Counted from the stretch's first letter, positions 25,129 through 35,710 are shown. The stretch: 64,000 bases of DNA from 67-14 sp020438345 (GCA_937872475.1 CALMSY010000005.1:186001-250000), one strand, 5' to 3'. Notes: generated from the letters alone by a model not told the origin. Translations and numbers: made by a program.

Positions 25129-25953
25129 TCAGCGACGGCGGGTCTTGTCGGTTACGACCGGATCGAATGAAAGCTGTGCCGATTCCCCGGCCAGCACGGC
25201 CCACACATCGAAATCGGTGAGTGCCCACGCCCGCGCCTCGTGGTCATCAAACTCGAACGCCCGCTCCGCGATGAACCTCGCGATCTCCCTCGCCATCTCA
25301 AGGTCGGAAGCAGACACCTCGTCCTCGACTAAATCCCCGGCAGGTGCTTCGACTGATCTCGCCTTCGGCTCGGGCTGGCCTCCATCGTCATCGTCCTCTC
25401 CCTCGGCCGGTGTCCAGCCACGCATCTCTACCGTCGGATCCGGCTCCTGGGAGTTGGCCGGATGGATGGACACAGCCTCTGGGACCTCTCCGACGTTTTC
25501 GCCGGCCGCGATTCGTTTGTAGAGATCGAGGTTGCCAGGAGCAGGGGCAGCGACCAAGTCCCACTCCTCTCCGTTCCAAAACCTCACCCGATCCCCGTAA
25601 AGCGGATCAAGCTTCCAACCCGGGCTCAGATCCGGCGGTGGCTCGATCCCGGAGACCAGATCAGGGTCATCACTCCACGCCATCCCGTAGGTGGTCTCCT
25701 TCGGGAACACGACCGGCCAGAACGCCGTGGACCTGTCGAACCCAAGCTCCTTCGAGCGGACCGCCGCCGCCATGTACTCGACCCCGCTGAACGCCGACTC
25801 CAAGAACGGCAGCAGATTTCTGATCTCGACCACCGCCTCCTCCAGACTCTCCCCGAACGTCCCTATCTCCAACTCCTCGTCGGTCAACCAATGCTTCTCG
25901 TTGCCACGCATTTCCCCCGTCTCCGCATCGACAGCCTGTGTTGGGTCGTTCAT
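25129..25953 (-). CDS. Hypothetical protein with a DUF2510-like motif
   Basis: A 274-residue acidic protein. A PGWKLDPLYG...RFWNGEEWD stretch (about residues 111-131) matches the short DUF2510 repeat (PGWYPDP...RYWDG..W) found in many actinobacterial membrane and secretion-linked proteins. Flanking regions are charged and low in hydrophobicity, with an acidic run (EGEDDDDGG) near 187-195. No signal peptide or TM helix. It overlaps the small winged-helix gene by four bases, so they form a two-gene unit at the island edge. Function unknown. Confidence 0.65.
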   Translation of the reverse strand: MNDPTQAVDAETGEMRGNEKHWLTDEELEIGTFGESLEEAVVEIRNLLPFLESAFSGVEYMAAAVRSKELGFDRSTAFWPVVFPKETTYGMAWSDDPDLVSGIEPPPDLSPGWKLDPLYGDRVRFWNGEEWDLVAAPAPGNLDLYKRIAAGENVGEVPEAVSIHPANSQEPDPTVEMRGWTPAEGEDDDDGGQPEPKARSVEAPAGDLVEDEVSASDLEMAREIARFIAERAFEFDDHEARAWALTDFDVWAVLAGESAQLSFDPVVTDKTRRR

Positions 25954-26201
25954 CGCTTCCTCTCAGCGATCACAAACGCACGAGGCGACGTCTTCGCCTG
26001 TTTGACCTTTCCGGCCTTCGTCAGCCGGGCGAGGCAATTGGCGACCGCGCCGGACGACCGTCCGATCCCCTTCGCGACCGCGGTCACCGTGAGCGGACCA
26101 TCTTTCTTTCGCTTCCGAAGATGCGCGAGAACAAGGCCGTCCAGATCACCTGGACTCAGGCGTTCCTTCGTCGAGGACTTGTCTTTCGTCTTGGTGGGCA
26201 T
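25950..26201 (-). CDS. Small winged-helix DNA-binding protein
   Basis: An 83-residue basic protein. ATG 26201 is chosen because AAAGGAGC precedes it by seven bases; the longer frame to 26339 has no ribosome site. Residues about 35-75 (LTVTAVAKGIGRSSGAVANCLARLTKAGKVKQ) form a winged helix-turn-helix resembling that of the protein at 29935-30384. It is coupled (ATGA) to the DUF2510-like gene. It could regulate or initiate something at the tRNA-His edge of the island, but the role is unknown. Confidence 0.65.
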   Translation of the reverse strand: MPTKTKDKSSTKERLSPGDLDGLVLAHLRKRKKDGPLTVTAVAKGIGRSSGAVANCLARLTKAGKVKQAKTSPRAFVIAERKR

Positions 26202-26432
26202 CGGGTGCTCCTTTCGTCTGGAGCACCGAAGGCACGCTGCGATAAGCCCCGAAAGGAGCCACGGCGGATACCGTGCGTCTTGCATCGAAGCAGGGTCTTC
26301 GGTGCCACGCCCCGGGGTGTTCACGCACCGCCGGGGCACTTACATGTTCGCGACCGAACTTAGCTCCGTGCGCGGGGGAAAGCGAGCCGAAACCAGCGCA
26401 ATCGACGCCGATCGCTGCGTATCAGCCCGATT

Positions 26433-26453
26433 TTCAGGCACTTAGTGCCTGAA
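26433..26453. repeat. Hairpin-forming inverted repeat near tRNA-His
   Basis: TTCAGGCAC-TTA-GTGCCTGAA, a perfect 9-bp stem with a 3-base loop in the gene-free stretch 26202-26527. No T tract. It could be a protein-binding site, a transcript end or a recombination remnant. Confidence 0.5.
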
Positions 26454-26495
26454 CTGTCCGGGAAAGACGGGCGGGTTCAAACGCACCTGCAAAGC

Positions 26496-26521
26496 GGAAA
26501 CCCCATAGCAATGGGGTTTCC
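26496..26521 (-). terminator. Terminator of tRNA-His
   Basis: GGAAACCCCAT-AGCA-ATGGGGTTTCC forms an 11-bp perfect stem six bases beyond the tRNA 3' end on the minus strand. The T tract is poor, but position and strength suit a terminator. The rest of the gap 26202-26527 shows only the hairpin at 26433. Confidence 0.7.
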
Positions 26522-26527
26522 GAGAGG

Positions 26528-26600
26528 GGTGAGCGACGGGGATCGAACCCGCGACCGCCTGGACCACAACCAGGAGCTCTACCAACTGAGCTACGCCCAC
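26528..26600 (-). tRNA. tRNA-His (GTG)
   Basis: Read on the minus strand: acceptor arms GTGGGCG and CGCTCAC, D arm TAGCTCAGTTGGTAGAGC, anticodon loop TTGTGGT giving GTG, and T arm GGGTTCGATCCCC. The extra 5' G (26601) opposite discriminator C is diagnostic of tRNA-His. CCA is not encoded. Its 3' end faces the accessory genes of island 1. Confidence 0.97.
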
Positions 26601-26679
26601 CGCGAGAGGAGGAAATCTACCGGTAAGGGGTCGGATACGCTCTGCCGGTGCCATGCGGGTTAATTGAGGAGAATGCGGC

Positions 26680-27336
26680 TTGACGGTGAGGCGCGAGATG
26701 CGCGGGTTCGCGATCGGCTCGCTGCTCTTTGCGCTGGGAGCAGCGCCCGGTTATCTGGGTCTGGTCGGTTCCACAGCCGACAACATCACCTATTTCCTCG
26801 GCTCGATTTTCTTCACGATCGCCGGTTTCACCCAGCTTCGGCTGACCGGCCGCTGGCAGCGCGGTGGCTGGACTTCAAAGGATGCCTGGGATGACTGGTG
26901 GGCGGCGGCAATCCAGTTCATCGGCACCCTCGCCTTCAACGTCTCGACCTTCTTTGCGATCGCGGGCAATCTCGATCCGTCAACCTTCGATCAAGTGGTC
27001 TGGAGGCCGGACTTCATCGGTTCGATCTGTTTCATGGTCTCCTCGGTACTCGCGGTCAGAGCGACAACTCATCGCGAATCGCTCTGGGATCCGACGGCCC
27101 GCAACTGGTGGAACACCTGGCTCAACATGGGCGGGTCGATCGCCTTCATGGTTTCGGCGGTCTTCGCCTGGATCGACCCGTCGACCGGCCAGCCCGTGAA
27201 CACCGACCTGGTCAACCTCGGCACCTTCATCGGGGCGATCGGATTCTTCAGTGCTGCGCTGCTCCTCAAGCCGTCGAGCAAGTCGCGGTCGAAACCGGAC
27301 CCGGCCCGTAACGGAGCCGGACCTCCAGACCGCTAG
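26680..27336 (+). CDS. YrhK-like integral membrane protein
   Basis: A 218-residue membrane protein with about six hydrophobic segments in two similar halves: GSIFFTIAGFTQL...FIGTLAFNVSTFFAI and GSICFMVSSVLAV...MGGSIAFMVSAVFAW. This duplicated pattern with conserved Asn/Ser resembles the YrhK domain. TTG 26680 is selected because GAGGAG lies eight bases upstream; the intervening ATG is out of frame. Function unknown. Confidence 0.72.
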   Translation: MTVRREMRGFAIGSLLFALGAAPGYLGLVGSTADNITYFLGSIFFTIAGFTQLRLTGRWQRGGWTSKDAWDDWWAAAIQFIGTLAFNVSTFFAIAGNLDPSTFDQVVWRPDFIGSICFMVSSVLAVRATTHRESLWDPTARNWWNTWLNMGGSIAFMVSAVFAWIDPSTGQPVNTDLVNLGTFIGAIGFFSAALLLKPSSKSRSKPDPARNGAGPPDR

Positions 27337-27394
27337 CCGCCGCCTGGCCGGTCCCACCTGTCTCAACGGTTCGCGAACCCGGCCGCCAAGGCAG

Positions 27395-28273
27395 TTAGAG
27401 CTCGATCGGGGCCGGAGCGCGGGTCGACCAGAGTGCTCCGGCAGAAGCGGCCACGACCAGCCCGATCGCCACTATCTGCCTCAGACTCATGCCCTGCGAC
27501 AGCAGGATGAATCCGACCGTCGCGGCAACCGCGGGTTCGAGGCTCATCATCACGCCGAAGACGTTGGAGGGCAACCTCCGCATCGCTTCAAGCTCGAGTG
27601 AGAATGGCAGAGCCGACCCGAGCAGGCCGACCGCCAGACCAATCGCCAGAACATGCGGGTCAAGCAACTCGATGCCGCCGGCCGCGATCCCGAACGGCGC
27701 GCAGATCACCGCTGAGATCGCCATCGCGACCGCGAGCCCCTTGCCGCCGCTCGACTTCTCGCCCAGCCGCTTGCCGATGAGGATGTACGAACCCCAGAAA
27801 GCACCGGCGATCAGGGCCAGGGCGATACCCCAGGGTTCAAGTGCCTCGTCGCCGATCCCGCCGCTCAGGAGCAGGATGCCCGCCGCGGCAAGCCCGGCCC
27901 AGATCATGTCCCTGCGCCGATGGGAAGTAATCAGGGCAACAGTGAGCGGACCGGCGAATTCGAGGGTGACGGCCGTGCCCAGCGGAATCCGCTCGATCGC
28001 TTCAAAAAAGCAGAGATTCATCCCGGCCAGGGCGACACCGAAAGCCAGAGTCACCTTTCTCGCTTCCGGAGCAATCCGGAAGCCTGGCCGCCAGATCAAG
28101 GTGAGCAGGACCGCCGAGACAATCGCCCGCAGGAACACTACCCCGGCCGGCCCGACCTGATCAAAGAGTTCGGTTGCGATCGCCGCTCCGATCTGGATCG
28201 AGCAGATCGCAGCAAGGACCATGCCGACCGCAGGCAGGGTTGGGCGAGGTCCTTGATTGGCAGAAGCGAGCAT
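27395..28273 (-). CDS. EamA/DMT-family (RhtA-like) exporter
   Basis: A 292-residue drug/metabolite transporter with ten hydrophobic segments forming two EamA repeats. Recognisable stretches are GPAGVVFLRAIVSAVLL, PLGTAVTLEFAGPLTVAL and SLEPAVAATVGFILL, which match RhtA-type threonine/homoserine exporters. The substrate is not shown by the sequence. It ends convergent with the YrhK-like gene and is divergent from the thioesterase. Confidence 0.88.
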   Translation of the reverse strand: MLASANQGPRPTLPAVGMVLAAICSIQIGAAIATELFDQVGPAGVVFLRAIVSAVLLTLIWRPGFRIAPEARKVTLAFGVALAGMNLCFFEAIERIPLGTAVTLEFAGPLTVALITSHRRRDMIWAGLAAAGILLLSGGIGDEALEPWGIALALIAGAFWGSYILIGKRLGEKSSGGKGLAVAMAISAVICAPFGIAAGGIELLDPHVLAIGLAVGLLGSALPFSLELEAMRRLPSNVFGVMMSLEPAVAATVGFILLSQGMSLRQIVAIGLVVAASAGALWSTRAPAPIEL

Positions 28274-28321
28274 CAGGGCAGTGAATCACCCGGAGAAGTT
28301 CTTTGCCGTGATAATCGGACC

Positions 28322-28759
28322 ATGACCGACACCCCGCCTTCCCGGAACGACTTTCCGCACTTCCTCACCATCCCGACCCGCTGGAAAGACAACGACATCT
28401 ACGGCCATGTCAACAACGTCGAGTACTACTCGTACTTCGACACGGTGATCAACCAGTACCTGATCACGGCTGGTGGGCTCGACATTCACGCCGGGACGAC
28501 GATCGGGGTCTGTGCCGAGTCCCACTGCCGGTTCCTGGCCGCGGTCGCCTTTCCCGATTCGGTCGAGGCGGGGCTTCGGATCAGCCATCTCGGCAGGTCC
28601 TCGGTTCGGTACGAGATCGGCCTTTTCACCACAGACGAATCCCCCTTGGCCGAGGGCTGGTTCGTCCATGTCTTCGTTGACCGAGAAACTCGTCGCCCGG
28701 CCGGACTGCCAGATCCCATCCGGTCTGCCCTCGAACCCCTGGAAGTGGAGACACGATGA
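28322..28759 (+). CDS. Acyl-CoA thioesterase (4HBT hotdog fold)
   Basis: A 145-residue hotdog enzyme. The motif RWKDNDIYGHVNNVEYYSYF holds the catalytic Asp and the HVNN signature of 4-hydroxybenzoyl-CoA thioesterase relatives. The stop overlaps the alcohol dehydrogenase start (ATGA), so the two enzymes probably work on linked acyl-CoA/alcohol substrates. Confidence 0.9.
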   Translation: MTDTPPSRNDFPHFLTIPTRWKDNDIYGHVNNVEYYSYFDTVINQYLITAGGLDIHAGTTIGVCAESHCRFLAAVAFPDSVEAGLRISHLGRSSVRYEIGLFTTDESPLAEGWFVHVFVDRETRRPAGLPDPIRSALEPLEVETR

Positions 28760-29886
28760 AGACCACCGCGACCGTACTCAGAGAGATGGGCAAAGCGGGG
28801 CCTTTCACAGAAACGAAGCCACTAGAACGAATCGGGCTGGAGCTGGACCCGCCCGGACCCGGCGAACTCCTGATCAGGATTCGGGCGGCGGGACTTTGTC
28901 ACTCGGACCTCTCGGTGATAACCGGGCAGCGACCGCGGGTGATGCCGATGGCGATCGGCCACGAAGCAGCTGGCGAGGTGGTGACTACAGGCCCTGATAC
29001 ACCGGATTTCAAGGAAGGCGACCACGTTGTGCTCGCCTTCGTTCCGGCCTGTGGTGAATGCCGGTTCTGCGAGGAGGAAAGGCCTGCTCTCTGCGAACCG
29101 GGGGCGGTTGCCAACGCGGAAGGCACCCTGCTCGGCGGCGGGATCAGGCTCCATGAGGAAAGCGGGACCGAAGTTCACCACCATCTGGGCGTCTCGGCCC
29201 TTGCCGACCATGCGGTCGTCTCGGCGCGGTCCGCGGTCCGGGTTCCTGAAGATCTTCCCTTTGACATCGCGGCGCTTTTCGGCTGCGCGGTGCTTACAGG
29301 GGCGGGAGCGGTGCTGAATACCGGCGCCTCCGCTCTCCCGGCCCGCTCGATCGCGGTCTTCGGCCTCGGAGGGGTTGGTCTGGCCGCACTGCTGGCCGCG
29401 AAATCCACGAACCCGGAGACCCTGGTCGCCGTGGACACGGTCGAGTCCAAGCTCGAACTCGCCCGGGAGCTCGGGTCCGATGTGGCAGTTCACGCCGGTC
29501 CCGACGCGGTGGATCAGATTCGGGAAGTGACCGGTGGCGGAGTTGACCTCGCCGTGGAAACGGTCGGCAACGAGATGGTCCTGGCCGAAGCGTATGCGGC
29601 AACAGGGAGAGGTGGCACCACCGTCACTGCCGGGCTGCCACACCCGAGTCGCAGGCTCGAGATCCCGGCGATTTCACTGGTTGCCGAAGAACGCTCACTG
29701 AAGGGCTCCTATCTCGGATCATGTGTTCCTTCCCGCGACATTCCCCGCTTCATCGAGATGTACCGAACCGGCCAGATGCCGGTCGACCGTTTGCTCAGTG
29801 ACCGAATCACCCCCGATGAAGTAAACACGGGCTTTGATCGAATGATTCATGGCGAAGCAGTCCGCCAGATTGTCATTTTCGACTAA
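28756..29886 (+). CDS. Zinc-dependent alcohol dehydrogenase (MDR family)
   Basis: A 376-residue medium-chain dehydrogenase. The catalytic zinc site is in LCHSDLSVI and GHEAAGEVV, the structural zinc Cys set is in CGECRFCEEERPALC, and the NAD(P) fold is FGLGGVGLAALLA. It resembles the class III/mycothiol-type branch. Coupled to the thioesterase and followed by a strong terminator. Confidence 0.92.
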   Translation: MKTTATVLREMGKAGPFTETKPLERIGLELDPPGPGELLIRIRAAGLCHSDLSVITGQRPRVMPMAIGHEAAGEVVTTGPDTPDFKEGDHVVLAFVPACGECRFCEEERPALCEPGAVANAEGTLLGGGIRLHEESGTEVHHHLGVSALADHAVVSARSAVRVPEDLPFDIAALFGCAVLTGAGAVLNTGASALPARSIAVFGLGGVGLAALLAAKSTNPETLVAVDTVESKLELARELGSDVAVHAGPDAVDQIREVTGGGVDLAVETVGNEMVLAEAYAATGRGGTTVTAGLPHPSRRLEIPAISLVAEERSLKGSYLGSCVPSRDIPRFIEMYRTGQMPVDRLLSDRITPDEVNTGFDRMIHGEAVRQIVIFD

Positions 29887-29888
29887 CG

Positions 29889-29918
29889 AAAAGGGGCCCG
29901 CCTGGACGGGCCCCTTTT
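29889..29918. terminator. Strong bidirectional terminator
   Basis: AAAAGGGGCCCG-CCTGGA-CGGGCCCCTTTT: a 12-bp perfect stem with A and T runs at its ends, so it can stop transcripts from both sides. It sits between the convergent alcohol dehydrogenase and coiled-coil/winged-helix genes. Confidence 0.93.
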
Positions 29919-29934
29919 CTACATTCGGGAAAAC

Positions 29935-30384
29935 TCAGACGGCCGTGTAAGTCTTTTCGGCGCTCTTCTTTACCGTACCGGCAGCAACTGCCTTCTTTGC
30001 CAGGCCATTGGCGGCACTGCTCTGAACCCCGATCCCGCGGGCGATATCGGCCAGCTTCGAACCCGGATTCTCCTTGACGTAAGCAAGGAACTGGGCATCA
30101 CGCTCGCCCCGCCTGGCACGCTTGCCGCCAGTTGAAGTCCCCTTGTCCGAACCAAGTGCTTTCTGGATGCGGTTCTGGGCGTCCTTGATCGCCTTCTCCG
30201 CTTCGCTGGCTTCCTTGCGGGCCAGTGATTTCTTTTCCTTGAACTCTGCCTTGACTCTCGACGTAGCTTCTCTCGTCGCTTCCTTGACCGCGTCACGGAT
30301 CGCACGACTTTCCTCAACGGAAAGCTGCTTCAACTTCGATGCCGAAGTTTCAAGTTGATCAATTGCATCTTCGATACTGGACAC
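29935..30384 (-). CDS. Coiled-coil protein with C-terminal winged helix
   Basis: A 149-residue basic protein. Residues about 1-75 form a Lys/Glu-rich coiled coil and are followed by a GTSTGGKRARRG linker. Residues about 95-149 form a small winged helix (SKLADIARGIGVQSSAANGLAKKAV) similar to that at 25950-26201. The layout suggests a nucleoid-associated or histone-like protein. GTG 30384 follows GGAGGAATA. Confidence 0.75.
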   Translation of the reverse strand: MSSIEDAIDQLETSASKLKQLSVEESRAIRDAVKEATREATSRVKAEFKEKKSLARKEASEAEKAIKDAQNRIQKALGSDKGTSTGGKRARRGERDAQFLAYVKENPGSKLADIARGIGVQSSAANGLAKKAVAAGTVKKSAEKTYTAV

Positions 30385-30553
30385 TATTCCTCCAAAATCC
30401 TTCGGGTTTCAGATTTCCATTTGGCAATCCATTGCCCTGTCCAACGACTATAACGTGACATTCACATGAGGACAATCTCTGGCTCGGGGCAGAAGGTTAG
30501 TTACCGGTCCTATTGTCTGTAACGAATCCGGCCTTCCCGGCGTCAGGCCCCGG

Positions 30554-31833
<1,280 letters not shown>

Positions 31834-31881
31834 GTGAGCGGCTGACGTTAGCCGGTCAGGGCTGGTGCCGCTGAATCATCC

Positions 31882-34176
31882 CTACTCGGATGAAGAGTCG
31901 TTCGCTGCGGCTTCGGCGGCTTCTTCGGCTGCCTGTTCGGCTTCATATTCAGCCACAGCCTCGGCGATGTTGGCCAGGGTTTCGACCCTTGCCGGGTCGA
32001 GCTCGATCTTGTCCAGCTTCTCGCAACGTTCCGGATCGAGCTTGCCGTTCACCTTGTAAACAAAGTCCGGCTGGGGGGTGATGTCGGGCTCGGCGACCAC
32101 TTCCTTCACTGCCGGGTCATCGGCGATCCAGGCGTTCACCGGGTACCGGTAGTCGGCTTCGGGGGCATCCTGGGTGAATTCAGAGGTGACAATGAAGTCG
32201 TAGTTGCCCTCGTTGATCCGGTTTATGAAATCCGTGCAGTTGTCAATCAGGCGATAGCTTCCGTTCGGACCTTCTTCACCGATGTACTGGACGAAATTCG
32301 ATCGGTCAACCCCGTAGAAGCCGTATTGGCCGAAGAAGATCTCGCCGGACCCGGCCAGGGCGATCCTCTTGTTCTTCAGGTCGCGGGTAAAGGCGAAGGC
32401 CTCCTGGGGGCCGCCTTCCTGCAGGAAAAGAGTGGTTCTTGTGTAGTGCTTCTCGGCGTAGCCGACCTCTTCCCCGCGGCCCCAAATCGCAGCGATCACC
32501 GCGATGGCGGCGACGGACGCCACGATCATTCCCCGTGACGCGCGGCCACGATCCTTCAGCCAGCTCAGGCCCACCGGTGCCCACACGATCGCCAGACAGA
32601 AGAGAACTGCTCCTGGGACGAAGCTCGGATACCACTTCGGTGAAGTCAGCACCGTCACCGCAAAAATGGCGGTGAGGAAAATCAGCACCTTCTTCGCTCG
32701 CTCGTCCGGTTCGCGGAGCTGGCGGATCAGCGGCAGCATCAGCATGGCCAGCAGCAAACCGGGCAAGAGATAACGGGTGTTGGTGAAAAAGCCCCGGGGC
32801 TGGAACTCCTGCCCGGCCGCGGTGAGCGGGGTGAACAGGTAGACGACCGCGGTGATCAGGGCCGAGGCCGCGATAACCCGGACAATCTTGTTGCGGGACC
32901 TGAAAACCAGCCAGACGCAAGCCCCGACCAGCATGACCAGAATCAGCGGGAAAAGCACACCGAAAGCGTCATCGAGCCGAGGGAAGAACCACCAGCGGTA
33001 AATGCCAGGGTCGCCGATGTAATGCGCTACCGAGAATCTGGGTCGAGGATCAAGGGGCATCTGGTCGGGCTGCGGAAGCTTGAGAGGACCCCATCCGACC
33101 GCGGGCACGGGATTGCCGCCCGTGTAGATCATCGCCCGCACATACCAGTAGCCACCGACGACAAACATCGAAATCCCCAGGCAGAGCGCGGTGGTAAGCC
33201 GGCGGCCCTTGCCGCTGACCAGGATCATCCCGAGGAAGATCACACCAATCGGCGCCAGCATCGAAACCTTCATGGAGATCGCGATTCCGGCCGCTATGCC
33301 GGCCAGTATCAATGGCCCCTTGTCGAGCAGCGGTGCGTCCGGGTCCGGCTTTTCCTCGACCGTGCCGGATTTCGGTGCGCGTCTCTGGTGGCCGTTGATC
33401 AGAAAGGCAACGAAAGCGATCAGGAAGGCGAAAGCGACGATGTCGTTCCGGCCCTCCCCGGGCTGGGTTTCGATCATCACCCCGGCAGAGAGGAGGATCG
33501 CACCGCCAACCAGGGTGGCCGGACCGACTCCGTAGGGACGGCCGACACACCAGCAGCCAAGCAGGGCGACGCCGAGCGGCAGCATGTTGAAGACGGGTGA
33601 CAGCCAGTCGCTGCCCATCAGCCCCATCAAGGCACCATGCATGAGCTCCGAACTCTGCGGGTAAAACCAGACCGCCAGCCTCAGAGCATCGGTGAAATGG
33701 AGCGGGATGATCGAATGCTCCTGAATGAACCTGGCCGAGGCCGGCATGTGGTACCAGGTGGTGTCACCACCGAACATGCCCTGGTCAAGGCTGAGTTGGG
33801 TCGGAAAAGACCATTCCGCGACTACCCAGGAAGCAACCGCCACCGCAACGAGGAAGGCCCACCTTGGAACCGCGGGGGCCTCGATCTGCTCTACGTCACG
33901 CGGGGCAAACTTCCAGGCGAGCGCGGCACCGATCAACGGCACCACGATGCAGGCGGCGGTGATCCAGGCTTCCTTGAGCAGATCCACCGACCCAACCAGC
34001 TGAAGCGCGATGATCAGAAGTGCGAAACCGATCGTGAGCTCGGCAAGGCGTGCTAGCGCCCCCGAAAATTCGGGCACGATCCATCGCCTGAGCCACCAGG
34101 CTCCGTACCAGGTGGCCCCGACAATGGCGGCGATCTGGAGGACTCCGGCGACGTAGGAAGCTAGGGACGGGGTCAT
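31882..34176 (-). CDS. Large polytopic membrane protein, GT39-like glycosyltransferase candidate
   Basis: A 764-residue protein with about twelve to fourteen hydrophobic segments, then a soluble C-terminal domain and an Ala/Glu-rich tail. An early extracytoplasmic loop has FPTQLSLDQGMFGGDTTWYHMP, with the Asp and His arrangement seen after helix 1 in GT39/ArnT-type lipid-linked sugar transferases. Later GFFTNTRYLLPGLLLAMLML resembles the conserved late helix of that fold. This is inferred from topology; no family was proven. Confidence 0.65.
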   Translation of the reverse strand: MTPSLASYVAGVLQIAAIVGATWYGAWWLRRWIVPEFSGALARLAELTIGFALLIIALQLVGSVDLLKEAWITAACIVVPLIGAALAWKFAPRDVEQIEAPAVPRWAFLVAVAVASWVVAEWSFPTQLSLDQGMFGGDTTWYHMPASARFIQEHSIIPLHFTDALRLAVWFYPQSSELMHGALMGLMGSDWLSPVFNMLPLGVALLGCWCVGRPYGVGPATLVGGAILLSAGVMIETQPGEGRNDIVAFAFLIAFVAFLINGHQRRAPKSGTVEEKPDPDAPLLDKGPLILAGIAAGIAISMKVSMLAPIGVIFLGMILVSGKGRRLTTALCLGISMFVVGGYWYVRAMIYTGGNPVPAVGWGPLKLPQPDQMPLDPRPRFSVAHYIGDPGIYRWWFFPRLDDAFGVLFPLILVMLVGACVWLVFRSRNKIVRVIAASALITAVVYLFTPLTAAGQEFQPRGFFTNTRYLLPGLLLAMLMLPLIRQLREPDERAKKVLIFLTAIFAVTVLTSPKWYPSFVPGAVLFCLAIVWAPVGLSWLKDRGRASRGMIVASVAAIAVIAAIWGRGEEVGYAEKHYTRTTLFLQEGGPQEAFAFTRDLKNKRIALAGSGEIFFGQYGFYGVDRSNFVQYIGEEGPNGSYRLIDNCTDFINRINEGNYDFIVTSEFTQDAPEADYRYPVNAWIADDPAVKEVVAEPDITPQPDFVYKVNGKLDPERCEKLDKIELDPARVETLANIAEAVAEYEAEQAAEEAAEAAANDSSSE

Positions 34177-34256
34177 GACCGCCCTGTGAACACGATTGGC
34201 ACCGCGGGAATCCTAATTTATGGCAGGACATCGGGGATGGCCCCCGGGAAATCCGC

Positions 34257-34916
34257 TCAGGCAGGACCTTCGGCAAGGGGCACCTGACAGGCCACTCCGG
34301 TGCCCGCCAGACCGCAGTATCCGTTCGGCACTTTGTCCAGGTATTGCTGGTGCGGTCCTTCTGCGTAGTAGAAGGACCCCGCGGGTTCGATCACGGTTGT
34401 GATCTCCCCCAGCCCGCGTTCACTCAGGGCCTGCTGGTAGTTGTCACGGGCCATTTCGGCAATCTGTTTCTGCTGGTCATTTGCCGTGAAGATCCCTGAC
34501 CGGTACTGGCTTCCGACATCGTTGCCCTGCCTCATTCCCTGGGTCGGGTCATGTTCGGAGAAGAAAACCTCAAGCAGTCTCCCGTAGCTGATCTTCGCCG
34601 GATCGAAGGCGACAAGGACTGCCTCGGCATGTCCTGTCCGTCCGGAGCAGACCTCTTCATAGGTCGGGTATGGCGTTGAACCGTTCTGGTATCCGACCGC
34701 GGTCGAATACACCCCCTCAAGGTTCCAGAAGAGCCGTTCTGCCCCCCAGAAGCAGCCAAGCGCGAAGAAGGCCACCTCAATCCCGTCCGGGAACGGACCC
34801 TGGATCGGGGTGTCGAGGACGGTGTGCCTTTCCGGAATGGTGAAGGCGTAATCATCCCTGCCCGGGAGGGCTTCCGGCGGGGAGGGAATGGTGGTCTTGT
34901 CGCGGCCGAAGATCAT
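34257..34916 (-). CDS. msrA: Peptide methionine (S)-S-oxide reductase
   Basis: A 219-residue MsrA with the catalytic Cys55 in FFALGCFWGAERLFW, the GYQNGSTPYPTYEEVCSGRTG substrate-site region, and YCGLAG plus C-terminal Cys for recycling. It has a long N-terminal extension and lacks a fused MsrB. It repairs oxidised methionine in the cytoplasm. Confidence 0.96.
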   Translation of the reverse strand: MIFGRDKTTIPSPPEALPGRDDYAFTIPERHTVLDTPIQGPFPDGIEVAFFALGCFWGAERLFWNLEGVYSTAVGYQNGSTPYPTYEEVCSGRTGHAEAVLVAFDPAKISYGRLLEVFFSEHDPTQGMRQGNDVGSQYRSGIFTANDQQKQIAEMARDNYQQALSERGLGEITTVIEPAGSFYYAEGPHQQYLDKVPNGYCGLAGTGVACQVPLAEGPA

Positions 34917-34993
34917 GGAAACGATGCTACTCCGGTTGCCTCACGGCCCGGCCAGCTTCAGTCCTGCAGCGACTGCGGGAATAGACTTGTGTC

Positions 34994-35590
34994 GTGGGCG
35001 CGCGGATCATCGAGAATGGCGAGATTGGTATCAGCTGGGTCATGGACGAACCGATGGCCCGGGCTTCACATGCGCTGGCCGATGGCGAGAAGGTCTGGCT
35101 GGTCGACCCGGTCGATGACGAAGCCGCGATCGAGCGTGCCCTCTCGCTGGGAGAACCCGCGGTGGTCTTTCAACTGCTCGACCGCCACAACCGTGACTGC
35201 GCAGAAGTCGCCCGCCGCCTCGGCATTGACCTGGTTGTCCTCCCGCTCGAGCTCAGGGGAACGCCTTTCGAGGCGATCGAAGTCGTCGACAACCGGTTCT
35301 GGAAAGAACGCGCGTTGTGGTGGAAGAAAACCAGGACCCTGATCGTCGCCGAAGCAATCGGTGCCAGCCGGATGTTCAACCCCTGCGCGGCCGGTGCCGG
35401 GACCCACATTGGCCTGCGGGCCGCTCCGCCCCGCAAGCAACTGGGCACTTACAACCCGAAGCACCTGCTGATGGGCCACGGCGATCCGATCAGCGGCAAG
35501 CAGGCAACGGTCGCCCTCCAGGAAGCCCTCGACCGCTCCCGTCGGGATCTCCCCGGAAATCTGCTGAAGATTCCCTTCGCGTTCCGCTAG
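34994..35590 (+). CDS. Hypothetical protein, possibly a degenerate MBL-fold protein
   Basis: A 198-residue cytoplasmic protein starting at GTG 34994. KVWLVDPVDD near the N-terminus and GTYNPKHLLMGHGDPI near the C-terminus resemble the outer strands of metallo-beta-lactamase folds, but the HxHxDH metal motif is absent. If related, it has lost the usual metal site. Function unknown. Confidence 0.6.
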   Translation: MGARIIENGEIGISWVMDEPMARASHALADGEKVWLVDPVDDEAAIERALSLGEPAVVFQLLDRHNRDCAEVARRLGIDLVVLPLELRGTPFEAIEVVDNRFWKERALWWKKTRTLIVAEAIGASRMFNPCAAGAGTHIGLRAAPPRKQLGTYNPKHLLMGHGDPISGKQATVALQEALDRSRRDLPGNLLKIPFAFR

Positions 35591-35679
35591 GAGCTCCGGG
35601 AGACACCCGGCCGCTCGTCTGGACCGAGTGCCGTAGACCTGCACCGCTTTCGGCGTCAAAGTGACCCTTCTCACCTTCA

Positions 35680-35710
35680 ATACGTTTTTGTATCCAATAC
35701 AGTTTCGTAT
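35680..35710. promoter_or_regulatory. Tandem TetR operators in front of the TetR gene
   Basis: Two inverted repeats, ATAC-N6-GTAT at 35680-35693 and 35697-35710, are spaced 17 bases centre to centre. The second ends three bases before the ATG. The placement points to autorepression by the TetR protein encoded next. Confidence 0.7.

Noticed and set aside
26202..26339. Longer start for the small winged-helix protein
   Set aside because: The upstream extension is Cys/Arg/Pro-rich and has no ribosome site, while AAAGGAGC precedes ATG 26201.
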